Source of the DNA: Siderastrea radians
Lineage: Eukaryota; Cnidaria; Anthozoa; Scleractinia; Rhizangiidae
Reading direction: 5' to 3'
DNA: 64,000 nt
Assembly (NCBI GenBank): GCA_964017195.1
Contig: OZ024887.1
Location: 4,019,959 to 4,083,958, forward strand
Shown: in pieces, positions 13,901 to 22,055 of the stretch
Position numbering within the stretch: position 1 is the stretch's first letter
Layout: each line of letters starts with the position of its first letter
Program-made: the position numbers and the translations under genes
Notes under the pieces: model-generated
What the model was told of the DNA's origin: nothing
Database searches by the model: none
What the model saw: the letters and a program-made list of their open reading frames with translations, nothing else

Positions 13901-16900
13901 AAATGAGCTTTGAGGCCAAACTTTTCTCATCACCAGAAACCGTGGTCGTATGGCTAACTCGAAAGCAAAAAGCGAAAATCGAAATGAGAATGACAGCACC
14001 GGGATTGTGCGCTAAATTTCGAAGAGCCATAGACGGGGGAGTTTTTTGCGTAAAAAACTATCTCAAAATTTCGAATTGTGCGCATGCCCAAACTCAAAAT
14101 GCTAGAAAACGTCCTGAAACCGAAAGAAACGCCAACGGTTCATGCTAGAAAGCACTTTTTGTGAGGATTGGGACGAAAATTGGATCAAAGAGGGCTAAAA
14201 AAGGCCATTTGGTGCTTCATAGTACCATTTTTTCAAAGCTTGCTGGGTGTCAATGGGCTAACCCTTTAAGCCCTGATATAAAAATGCATATTCTCCTTAC
14301 TGTTCTCCATACATTTCTTATGGAACTAGGAAGAAGAATTTGTCCAAATATCAAGACATTTTATCCTAGGTGATCACGTCCTTTATTCTTGTCACTTGAA
14401 TGTTTGAACAAGTAGTGATAATGTAAAGAGAAATTTCATTTCCATCACTGTTAGGGCTTAAACGGTTAAGGCTGAAGCAAACTAGCTGGACTCAAATGTT
14501 CTTCAGATAAGTACATGCAACAGTATTACTCTTAGTATTCAGTAGAGAAGGGAATAGAGGCAAAAATGATCACCTGGGTCCCATATTGCTGCAAAGCCCT
14601 TGCTGCTAGAGTGGCCAGCTTCTCTCTGTACATCTGTGCCACACGGCTGTACAATAGCAAATAGAGGAAAGATTAAACTAACAAAAAAATGTTTTTTTCT
14701 TTCCAGCTGTAAACATAACTTCTCCCAGCTCTCTCGAAACAACTGTTATCCATGTTGCAAAAAGAAAACAACACTACAGTCCAACTGCCTGCCTACTACT
14801 ACATGCACCACCCATCTCCTGCATATCATAAAATACTAACTAGTATGAACTGAAAGTTGCTGCCTTAAAAAAATAGCAGTTCTGCATAACCATTTGACTT
14901 AAGTTCAATGCAAAGGAGGTGACTGCTTGAAACAAAATGGGAGTCAAAACACCAGCACTAGCTGGTTTCTAATGAAACTAAACTGCTGCTCCTTATCACT
15001 AAAACCTGGGCTTTCTTCAAGTTGTCTGGTCCTCTAGTCTAGACAAAGGAATTTTATTAAGATTTACCTTCTGTATTTAGCACTTGAGTCCTCAGTTGAG
15101 AGGCTATGTTGTCTGAAGAAGGCATTCTAAAAAAGCAAAATACATACATTAATCTTATCATCATGGAACCTTGATTTTAGGCATTGTGAGAACAGACACC
15201 ACAATCTCAGTACCTGGCAAATTAGAAACAATGACTACTTAGGGCAGATAGGGTAACTCTACTACCAGGGTTACCCTAGAAGCTGAGAAAAAGTTCTCCT
15301 GGGTTTACAAGCAACTTTTTTGGGTAGGGCCTTAAGCGTAGCATGCTCAGCAATGGAAAATTACTGTACTTTAATGTCAAAAGTGATTTTTGTTTGTCTA
15401 GTTCAAGCAAATATGAAGACAGACCTTTCAGCAAGTTTTAAAGGCATTTGGTAGCCAAAGGAAACATGGACGTACTTGGGTAACCCTCTCGCTAGGGCAA
15501 GCCTAGAGCTAGCACTAGGGCTTTCTACCTCCTTGTAATGCGCCGATCAATTCGAAAGTTCAACATTCCCCCTCTCCCCGGGAATTTGAACTTTTGAAGT
15601 TTGGCTTGTTGCCTCCCCTCGGGGCAAAAACGCTGTTCAAATGCCCCACCAATTAGCACTGAACTACCTCTCCTCAAAGACAAATTTTGTCTTCAATCAA
15701 ACACTTTACACGCCTTTCAGACGGAGATATGCCATAATGATACATTCAAACTTCTTTTAATGACCTTTTGAAAGAGTTATTCACTAACAAAGGTAAAATT
15801 CTATCTTGTAAATAAGTCAAACCCTGCAAAAACCAAAAAACTCATGGGTGTATGACATCAGAACAAGAAAAATCCGGTTCAAATTCACCACCCTTCCAAT
15901 GCAACGTTCAAATTCCCCTCTCCCCAGGCACGATGCACAGTCAAATGCCCTGGGTATGCCCGGGGGAGGGGGGGGGGATGTTGAAGTTCCAAATTGATCG
16001 GGGCATAAACAGAAACAAAGGCTATATGCCAAAGACTGGCTTTTAGAGGAATATAAGTGTACCCAACTTTAAACAAGAACATCCACCAAGATAGTGGGGT
16101 GTCAATTTTCTAAATACAGCAGTGTTCTCCAGAAGCGCCAGCAGCCAGCGTTTTCGCCGGCTACTCATGTCTGAAATGCCGGTTACTTTGTTAGACCAAA
16201 TTACAAGAAATTTTCAATTTGTGTTCAGTTCCGTACTAAACTAATTTCAGTTATCACGTAATCATTTTGAAGGAACGATACAGGAGTTCATATAGATGTA
16301 AGCATTGGTCACTCTTGCTTCTAAACGTTCTTCGTACTTCAGTTCATTTGTACACTACTACCGTTTCTCTTGTTTCCTCAACATTGGTATGTCAGTTCAT
16401 TTGTCAGACAGCGTTATTCTTGTTTTTTTTTTAACTTCTCTTCGTACGGTATTAGTTTTTTCTTCCATCATTCTTGTTGCGGAGTTAGTCTTCTTTTCTA
16501 GACATTTCTCTACACATTATTTCATTTGTACTGCATTAATTTTGACTTCAAAACATTTTTCCGCACGTTACGGCAATAGTCTTCTTTTCTAAACATTTCT
16601 CTGCACGTTAGTTCATTTGTACTGCATTAATTTTGACTTCAGAACGTTTCTCCGCACGTTCATACGGCATTAGTCATGTCTTCTTAACGTTTCTTTGCTC
16701 GTTGGTTCATGTGTAATGCATTCACTTTGACTTCTAAACGGTTCTCCATAAATTACGGCGTTAGTCTTTCCTTCTAAACGTTTCTCCATACGTTAGTTCG
16801 TTTGTACAGGAGAAGTCTTGTCTTCTAAACGTTTCCCTGTACGTTAGTTCGTTTGTAGGGCAATGATCTTGTCTTCTAAACATTTCTCTCTATATGTTAC

Positions 16901-19900
16901 GGTGGTAGTCTCGTCTTCTAAACGTTTCTCTCTATTCGTTACGGCGTTAGTCGTGTCCTATAAACGTTTCTCTCTATACGTTACGGCATTAGTCTTGTCT
17001 TATAAACATTTCTCTGTGCGTAAGTTCTTTTGTATGGGAAAAGTCTTGTCCTCTAAACGTTTCTCTGTACGTTAGTACGTTTGTACAGCATTGATCTTGT
17101 CTTCTAAACGTTTCTCCGCATATGTTACTTACTCTGTGCGGTGAAAGTCTCGTCTTTTAAATGTTTCTCCGTATGTTAGTTTGTTTGTATGGCAATGATT
17201 AGTGTTGTCTTTCAAGAGTTTTCTTCATACGTCAGTTTGTGGGTATGATATTTGGTAGTGTCTGCTATTAGAATGTCTAATGGTTAGGAGAATTAACAAG
17301 GATTACGCCGATTTCAGAACAAAACACTTTGTAGAATTCTGGAATTTTCTTTTCCTGTGTCCGAGAGTCCAATCTTTTTGGAACGAGGTATGCTCCACTT
17401 TTGGAGAAAAACTGAAGTGGAGCAGACCTCTCCAAATCAAAGATATATTTTTCGGAAGGCAAGTCCTGCAAGTCCATAATACCTTGACAAATTACATAAT
17501 CCTGGAAAGCAAGTTTTTTCTTTATCGCTGTAAACTAAACAAAACTCCTTTATTTGTCCTGCCGTTAATAGAGAAAATAAGGAATACATACTTTATAGAA
17601 CGCTCTACTGCGAGAGAAAACAATAAAATTAGATATCATTATGAAAAGTGGGAACCTTTACTCCCACTTATCTCTCCTTGATTAGTTGTTGTTTCTTATT
17701 ATAAAATAAAATTTCCATGGTATAGAATACTTCAATTATTTATATAAATTACTTTTTGTAGCGAAAAGTCATATTGCTGTGACATATTTAGGTTTCTTTT
17801 TGGCCTTTGTAAACTTATGTACCGTAAACACCGGCGTATAAGCCGCACTTTTTTACCCTAAAACTTCGCTCAAAATCGGCGGTGCGGCTTATCTGCGAGA
17901 ACATCTGGAAAAAAATCTGTAATTTTCGATGAATCATCCCCAAAACACCAACATTAAGTCCAAAATGGTACCACGCTATCTTCGAGAACTCGCGCGGTAA
18001 ATGGCCCACTGTTTCTCCGTTGTTGACAACTTTGATGGCAAACTTGTCAAAGCAATTATCGAACTCCCTTTCACAGGTGAGTTTGTCACCGATGGATGGC
18101 TTCCAAATATCCTTGTAAACCCGCATGGAAGCAACGAACAGCTAAAAAAATCGCTAAAATTTGCTTTGCGAATTGAACGAAGCGACAACACTTGTCACCA
18201 GTTTTCTCTCTTTTCATCGAAGGCCTGGCTACTAAGCCTCGATACGCAACCGAATGGCGAACGAACTTACTCATAAGCCTTAAATTTTCGGACTTGAATA
18301 GCTTTAACTGGAAAAATCCTGGGGAAAGGTTCATCGGGGAAAGCGGTCTTGTGTTCAAGTACGTTTTCGTACCTTTTAATACTTGTTATAAGGATTAAAA
18401 TGCGTGTTTGAGTCTTATTCAGACTACAAATTGAATCACCGATCCGTAGTGAAAAGGACTTCACTTCAGTCAATATGTTCATTTATAAATGAAATGACTC
18501 TGCTATGAATTTTTGACAAAAAAATTTTTTTCCAAATCTTGAGCTTCTAAACTCGGGGTGCGGCTTATCTGCGAGTGCGGCTTATACGCTGGTGTTTACG
18601 GTAACCCGTCCTTTTGAAATTTTGTAAATCCTATTTTTATTGTAAATTGTATGTAAACTTGATTCTTTTGTAATTTCCCTTTTTGTCTTTAAATTTTTTT
18701 TCTGTACTTTCTGTTTTTCTGTGTTCCTTTTATGTAAAGCGTTATGGAAAAAAAATAAAGAAAATACAAAAAAAAACGAATGTCTAGTGGCGAAAGCCAG
18801 CGACCCGATCAGATTTTGCTCACTAGCATTATTTTATACGGGTTCCTTGTTTGGAGGACTCATCCCACTTTTTCGACACATGGCTTTGCTTTTGTGTTTT
18901 TGAGTGGGTTAAAAACAAAAGGAAAATTTAATATGGCATGCCATTTGTGTCATTACTTTCACCGCTTATTGTGTGTAGACCATCACTTCCGCATGTCTGT
19001 GCATTCACCTTTTTTTGCATAATCCATTGGAGGGTCACTTACATAGTTCCAAATTTGCACAGAAACTGAGCAAAAATGATATGTAGTTTTTCTCTCTGTG
19101 TTGGCCCTAAAATGCACCAGATTGCATCTCCAGCCACATAATTTTCAAAAACTTCCCGGGGGAGCATGCTCCCGGACCCCCCTAGAGGCTCGTGCCCTTC
19201 GCGCACTCGATTGTGTGGTTCCAGAAAATATCCATACCCCCCCCACAGAAGGTCACTGGAAATTCCGAGGGGGAGGGGGGTTCAAAGGCAGAAATTTCCG
19301 AGGGGAGTGGGGGGTTCATAGGAAGCTCCTTTTCCAGAGGCTAAAGAAACACGAAAAAATTGAAAGCAACGCGCGATTGATCCCAAGCACGAAGTAATAC
19401 TTATGTAGGCTGTTTTGACCTTCAAAACTACGCAAATATGTTGACCGACATGCCAAATTTTGCGACTTTGATTTGTATGAAATTTCGGTAGACCTGATTT
19501 GCATATTCGCGTTTACGGAAAATTGCGTGTCTCCTTGGCCTACGGTGAATATTGCACTGTTTTCAATCCTTTCAATGGGAACATTTTTCGTTAAACACCA
19601 AAGTTGTTTAAACAAATACAAAAACATTTTTTAGTGATGGAGCTTCCTAATAAAAGATTGTTATTATTTATTTATTTTTATCGCGCAATCCAGCAAAGGG
19701 TTTTCAGCCGCTTTTCACCGGATATCATCGAGATAGAATTGTTGCGTTACATAAACAGGGACGCTCATAATTTGAAAAGGTCAGATTTCACAAGTTATGC
19801 AAATTTGATGCGCTTTTGAACTGAAACTAACCGTTCAGCCTATATTAGCTATTTCTTACAAATTCTTTTACAGTTGTCACTATCTTTGAGTTTCCATTTG

Positions 19901-21771
19901 ACCTTCATTTACTATTTCAATTTTAAACAAAGGATAAAGTGCGGGTCAGAACGGTTCGATTTGTTATCCCTCTGTGCAATTTATTTTTAGACTCACGGTA
20001 TGCAAATTCACTTCTGCATAATCCCAGGAAAAAAGCTGCTTTTTTACTCTAATTCTCTTTCGATCATCATAACCGTCGATTTTTAGTGTAATTTACTTTC
20101 AACAGTTTCGCTTTTGACGGCAGGTTTGAGTGTGGCAAACACAACTTCTATTCTCAAAATTTTGGCTTCGTTGTTTACATCCCGCACGCAAATTATTCAC
20201 CGCAACCCTCAGCACCAACATTAATAGAATGTTACAACACTCGGTTTAAACAAATTTTCGTGAAAAACATAAAACATTTCAAACCGGATAGCAAACAGGC
20301 AAATAGTATAGAACAATAACAAAGCGTTATATGTTGAAAATGGATGTTATAATAGTAAATGTTACAACAAAAACCATGTTTGCGTAACATGGAAATTCCT
20401 GGGGGGAGGGGGGGTCGTCAAAGACCCCCTTGGAACAGAAATTCCTAAGGGGTGGGGGGATGCAAACCAAAAACCTTCCGTGGGAGGGGTATGGATATTT
20501 TCTGGAACCACACATTGCCAAGTACCGGCTATTCTCATTTTGCGACCACCTACTCTAAAATCTCTGGAGAACACTGATACAGTTCAATTATTTAGAAGAT
20601 TATGGTAACCAGATAAATGACACCAAAAGTAAATGGTTCCATGATAACTAGCCTTTAATGCTTTTACCTCTGAGGCCACTAAACAAGGAAACTAACTGGT
20701 CGTACAACTAACAACTAAACACAGAATTAGAGAACCTGGTTCCAGCAAAAATTAACCTTTAAATTTTTGAATGGTCAACAGGTCGTTTAGAGAAAAGAAT
20801 AACTTTAGAAATGAAATCAAACTCGAATGGCTGACTTAACAATAAAACCAAGGAACTGGCGGTTGTAGATACATCTTAAGCCATTTTTCTCAACAAATGA
20901 GTAAGAAACAAGGGCTAAAAGAAAGTAAGAATATTAAATAAACCATCATGTTTGATTTTACCAAGAAATCAACGCTTCTCGTCCATAAATTAGCATCACG
21001 GAATGATCTCCTTTCAATATCCTAAAGAGGCGAAATCAACTAACACCAAGCAATCCTTTAAATTTAATCCCAAAACGTTATAACGTAGGAATAAAGGGTG
21101 AACTGGCTAAGTACTGATTTTGAACTGGCTTAGTACTGATTTTATGTTGAAAGATCGACTGAATTCAATGAATCGAAGATTTTTTTCAAGCTACAATGTT
21201 TTCAGTGTCTTACCGCTTTCGCGTTGCCGCCGACTTGCATTGCTCTCAGCTGTAGCCATGTCCAATTTGTATCCAGTTGGGTCGATCTAACAAAATGAAT
21301 TAAAGTTTTAAGAAAAATGTTAAGTTCAAGTTAAAGTTAGAACAAATGATGAAAATTCCCACTTACGAAGAGACGGTTCGTGCCGGCGAATCTTTACCAC
21401 GAACAAGTTACATTCGATCACCAATTCTTAGTGTTTACTTCGAAAAACTACTCTTAGAACAACATAAGCTCATAGACAACAAATATGAGACTTTGACTCT
21501 TACCTAATGAAGGTTAAGTGAACACCAAGGGATCGGTGAACAGCCGAGCAGTCAATGCAAAGAAATACTCCGTAAGTTACTGATGCCCACGTTGGATTGT
21601 TGTGTCCGCAATCAAAGCAAGTCTGAAAGCAATAGAGGATCTTAAAGTTAGCTTTGTGAGAACAGAATAAAAAAGTTTTCAACAAGACATTTTTACCTTG
21701 TTATCGGGGAGAGTTTTCAAGCGTTTGAAGATAGCGGCGATATCTTTCGGACTCACCACCGCATCCGCCAT
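1434..21771 (-). CDS. ARFGAP2/3: ArfGAP2/3-type ADP-ribosylation factor GTPase-activating protein (3' end outside window)
   Basis: The protein stimulates GTP hydrolysis on Arf1 during COPI coat cycling at the Golgi (family knowledge). Coding exons, in order: 21697-21771, 21504-21622, 21214-21286, 15068-15126, 14574-14646, 10401-10542, 9629-9685, 8778-8833, 6741-6776, 4908-5275, 4428-4469, 3919-3966, 3103-3156, 2936-2982, 2192-2262 and 1434-1533. All junctions are GT-AG and keep phase, giving 473 codons plus 1 nt. The start is [11 protein letters not shown]. The zinc finger is C27-x2-C30-x16-C47-x2-C50, followed by the catalytic arginine R55 (HRSLGVH). Family-specific parts follow: the basic LGAKKG stretch (exon 9), the exon-10 block with [12 protein letters not shown] and NLAYKPVNF, and the C-terminal repeats [11 protein letters not shown] and [18 protein letters not shown]. 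The final amphipathic exon (family length about 520 residues) was not found between 1 and 1433 and presumably lies beyond the edge. Introns are large and transposon-filled. ARFGAP2 cannot be told from ARFGAP3. Confidence 0.95.
1932..1981. repeat. (AAT)n microsatellite
   Basis: About 50 bp of near-perfect AAT repeats with one AGT interruption lie in the last ArfGAP intron visible here, about 210 bp 3' (transcript sense) of exon 15. No function is evident. Confidence 0.95.
2695..2906. mobile_element. 212-bp MITE, family A copy 1
   Basis: A short element has ends TTAACCCTTTAAGCC and, inverted, GGGCTTAAAGGGTCAA. The interior is collinear with 14258-14469, sharing for example ATGCATATTCTCCT, CAAGTAGTGATA and TGTAA(A/G)GAGAAA. 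It has no coding potential and lies in an ArfGAP intron. Two dispersed copies with the same ends define a repeat family. The TTAA at the ends may be the target site. Confidence 0.8.
5776..5906 (-). mobile_element. tRNA-like (SINE-type) repeat
   Basis: On the minus strand, a degenerate tRNA-like head carries a box-A-like CCCAGTGGTTAGAATG and a box-B-like GGTGTCAATTCCC. On the plus strand it is followed by CTTTGTCCCAC, CTCGC and ACATG. The same string follows the tRNA-like head at 39101-39218, so both belong to one dispersed family. The flanks also form a short inverted pair (ATATTCAGCATG and CATGCTGAATATT). It lies in the ArfGAP intron between exons 9 and 10. Confidence 0.5.
7623..8463. mobile_element. 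Foldback element with long imperfect inverted-repeat arms
   Basis: About 840 bp form two arms that pair over roughly 300 bases each with scattered mismatches and indels. Matching landmarks are GTCAAAATACTCCGCG (about 7777) against CGCTGAGTATTTTGAC (about 8373), AATCAAAATTCCA (about 7860) against TGGAATTTTGAT (about 8302), and GGAATGCTGATTGG (about 7921) against CCAATCAACATTC (about 8239). The outer ends are GGGGAGG and CCTCCCC next to GTAC-containing motifs. No clear TSD and no ORF were found. It lies in ArfGAP intron 8. Confidence 0.7.
10660..11277. mobile_element. hAT-like MITE
   Basis: The ends are TAGTGGTG(T)ACC and, inverted, GGAATCGG-type sequence ending ACACTA, with AATCGATTAT-type inverted motifs just inside. 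The flanks ATCTGTGC (10652-10659) and GTTTGTGC (11278-11285) agree at 6 of 8 positions, fitting a decayed 8-bp target duplication typical of hAT elements. The element lies immediately upstream (transcript sense) of ArfGAP exon 6. No transposase remains. Confidence 0.6.
11675..12775. mobile_element. 1.1-kb TTAA-flanked TIR element
   Basis: The left end CCTATTAACGTCCGTG and the inverted right end CTCATTAACGGCCGCG match with few differences. Both ends abut TTAA (11671-11674 and 12776-12779), as for piggyBac- or Kolobok-type insertion. The right third shares motifs with the element at 53719-55470 (AACTATTCTAGA, then TGTTGTTT, then GTACTGCACAT and GTTGTTT). No ORF is convincing. Confidence 0.6.
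13643..14263. mobile_element. MITE with GGTTAACCCACTGAC-type ends
   Basis: The left GGTTAACCCACTGACGCA pairs with the inverted right end GGTTAGCCCATTGACA. The interior of about 600 bp has no credible gene. Its right end overlaps the left end of the family-A MITE at 14258, so the two meet at a shared TTAACCC-like site. Confidence 0.55.
14258..14469. mobile_element. 212-bp MITE, family A copy 2
   Basis: This is collinear with 2695-2906 over its full length, with ends CTAACCCTTTAAGCC and GGCTTAAACGGTTAA. It lies about 105 bp 3' (transcript sense) of ArfGAP exon 5 (14574-14646). Confidence 0.8.
15539..16005. mobile_element. PIF/Harbinger-type MITE with TAA target duplication
   Basis: A 467-bp element has ends TGCGCCGATCAATT and the inverse AATTGATCGGGGCA, flanked by TAA at 15536-15538 and 16006-16008. 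The arms pair further inward through CCCC-rich sequence (GTTCAACATTCCCCC against GGGGATGTTGAAGTT). A 3-bp TWA duplication is the mark of PIF/Harbinger insertion (established). It is non-coding and lies in ArfGAP intron 3. Confidence 0.75.
16300..17255. repeat. Degenerate minisatellite, unit roughly 45-60 bp
   Basis: About 16-18 diverged tandem copies share a core like CTTCTAAACGTTTCTC, then TACGTTAG, TTCGTTTGTA and GGCATTAGT. Copies from 16720 to 17170 are the most regular; those before 16560 are more decayed. An apparent ORF at 16863-17075 is only the repeat read in one frame. Confidence 0.85.
17822..18601. mobile_element. TA-flanked MITE carrying a HIRAN-domain fragment
   Basis: A 780-bp element has ends CCGTAAACACCGGCGTATA and the inverse TATACGCTGGTGTTTACGG, each next to TA (17820-17821 and 18602-18603), as in Tc1/mariner/pogo insertion. 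A second motif, GTGCGGCTTATCTGCGAG, is repeated inverted just inside both ends. It lies in the 3' UTR of the LINE. Removing it and one TA rejoins the LINE sequence. A HIRAN-like reading frame lies on the minus strand inside it. Confidence 0.8.
17937..18126 (-). pseudogene. HIRAN-domain-like fragment inside a MITE
   Basis: Read on the minus strand from 18126, the frame contains [30 protein letters not shown] and [16 protein letters not shown]. This follows the HIRAN pattern (strand, basic/acidic turn, D-x-x-A-I-x-V, then GxLPxxxS). HIRAN domains bind DNA 3' ends in HLTF/Rad5 helicases and also occur in cnidarian repeat-associated proteins. The fragment lacks partner domains. The frame runs on through the element's end to 17815, so it is not an ordinary gene. 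It may be a remnant of the parent element's coding region or a captured host exon. Confidence 0.6.
19213..20513. mobile_element. 1.3-kb TIR element, GTGTGGTTCC ends
   Basis: The left GTGTGGTTCCAGAAAATATC pairs with its exact inverse at the right end, and pairing continues through CCATACCCC and GGAAATTCC-containing, G-rich sequence. ATT flanks both sides (19210-19212 and 20514-20516), a possible 3-bp duplication. It is non-coding and nested in the 4.46-kb element. Confidence 0.65.
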
Positions 21772-22055
21772 CTTCTTCTTCCGAGGGAAGTTTGGAAACG
21801 TCATCACTAGACTGTATCACGTGATCAAATTGGTTCGGAGTCCAGAAAACTGGGCTCCAGTTTAGCGTGCAAGCGAGGCAGTTGTAGCCTGCCAAAGTGG
21901 CGGGAAAATAAAATCTGATGAAAAATTTTACTTTGCGAAATCACCGGGGAGGAAACAAATACAGGATAATTTATGTTTCCACAGCAGTCTTTTTGTGAGT
22001 TTAAGTTTAAAGACTATGCTATTTCGACTGTTTCGAGAAAGGTGACATTCTCGAG
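21772..22055. promoter_or_regulatory. Bidirectional promoter interval, ArfGAP2/3 (-) and SYCP1 (+)
   Basis: The two start codons point away from each other across 284 bp, which must hold both 5' UTRs and both core promoters unless distant non-coding first exons exist. An E-box CACGTG lies at 21818-21823, an ATTGG (inverted CCAAT) at 21829-21833, and an ACGTCA half-CRE at 21798-21803. No TATA box is well placed. This is the layout of a TATA-less divergent promoter. A housekeeping gene paired with a meiotic gene is notable; co-activity is inferred only. Confidence 0.6.

Larger units (their letters stand above)
17270..18778 (+). mobile_element. LINE (non-LTR retrotransposon) 3' end, interrupted
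   Basis: An open frame ending at 17681 encodes about 130 residues like the region after the reverse transcriptase in cnidarian LINEs. It has a cysteine/aromatic block ([12 protein letters not shown]) followed by a basic, lysine- and tyrosine-rich tail ending [11 protein letters not shown]. The 5' part, including the polymerase, is missing, as in most LINE insertions. A 3' UTR follows, is split by the element at 17822-18601, resumes at 18604 and ends in an A-rich tail near 18750-18777. It is a non-functional relic. Confidence 0.7.
16120..20576. mobile_element. 4.46-kb composite TIR element with 6-bp TSD
   Basis: The terminal repeats CAGTGTTCTCCAGA (16120-16133) and TCTGGAGAACACTG (about 20563-20576) are flanked by perfect ATACAG repeats at 16114-16119 and 20577-20582. 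The element contains a minisatellite (16300-17255), a LINE 3' part (17270-18778) interrupted by a HIRAN-bearing MITE (17822-18601), and another TIR element (19213-20513). No transposase ORF is seen, so movement would need a helper. An alternative reading is that the ends are one old MITE later filled by insertions. It fills most of ArfGAP intron 3. Confidence 0.75.

Noticed and set aside
17280..17681. A 133-residue host protein gene
   Set aside because: It resembles the C-terminal region of LINE polyproteins, has no start context, and is followed by a LINE-like 3' UTR and A-rich tail.
20960..21019. A 60-bp phase-0 frame with good-looking acceptor and donor on the minus strand, between ArfGAP exons 3 and 4
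   Set aside because: ArfGAP exon 3 (ending QVGGNAKA) joins exon 4 (NAFFRQH) to give the conserved family sequence without it, and the extra residues match nothing in the family.
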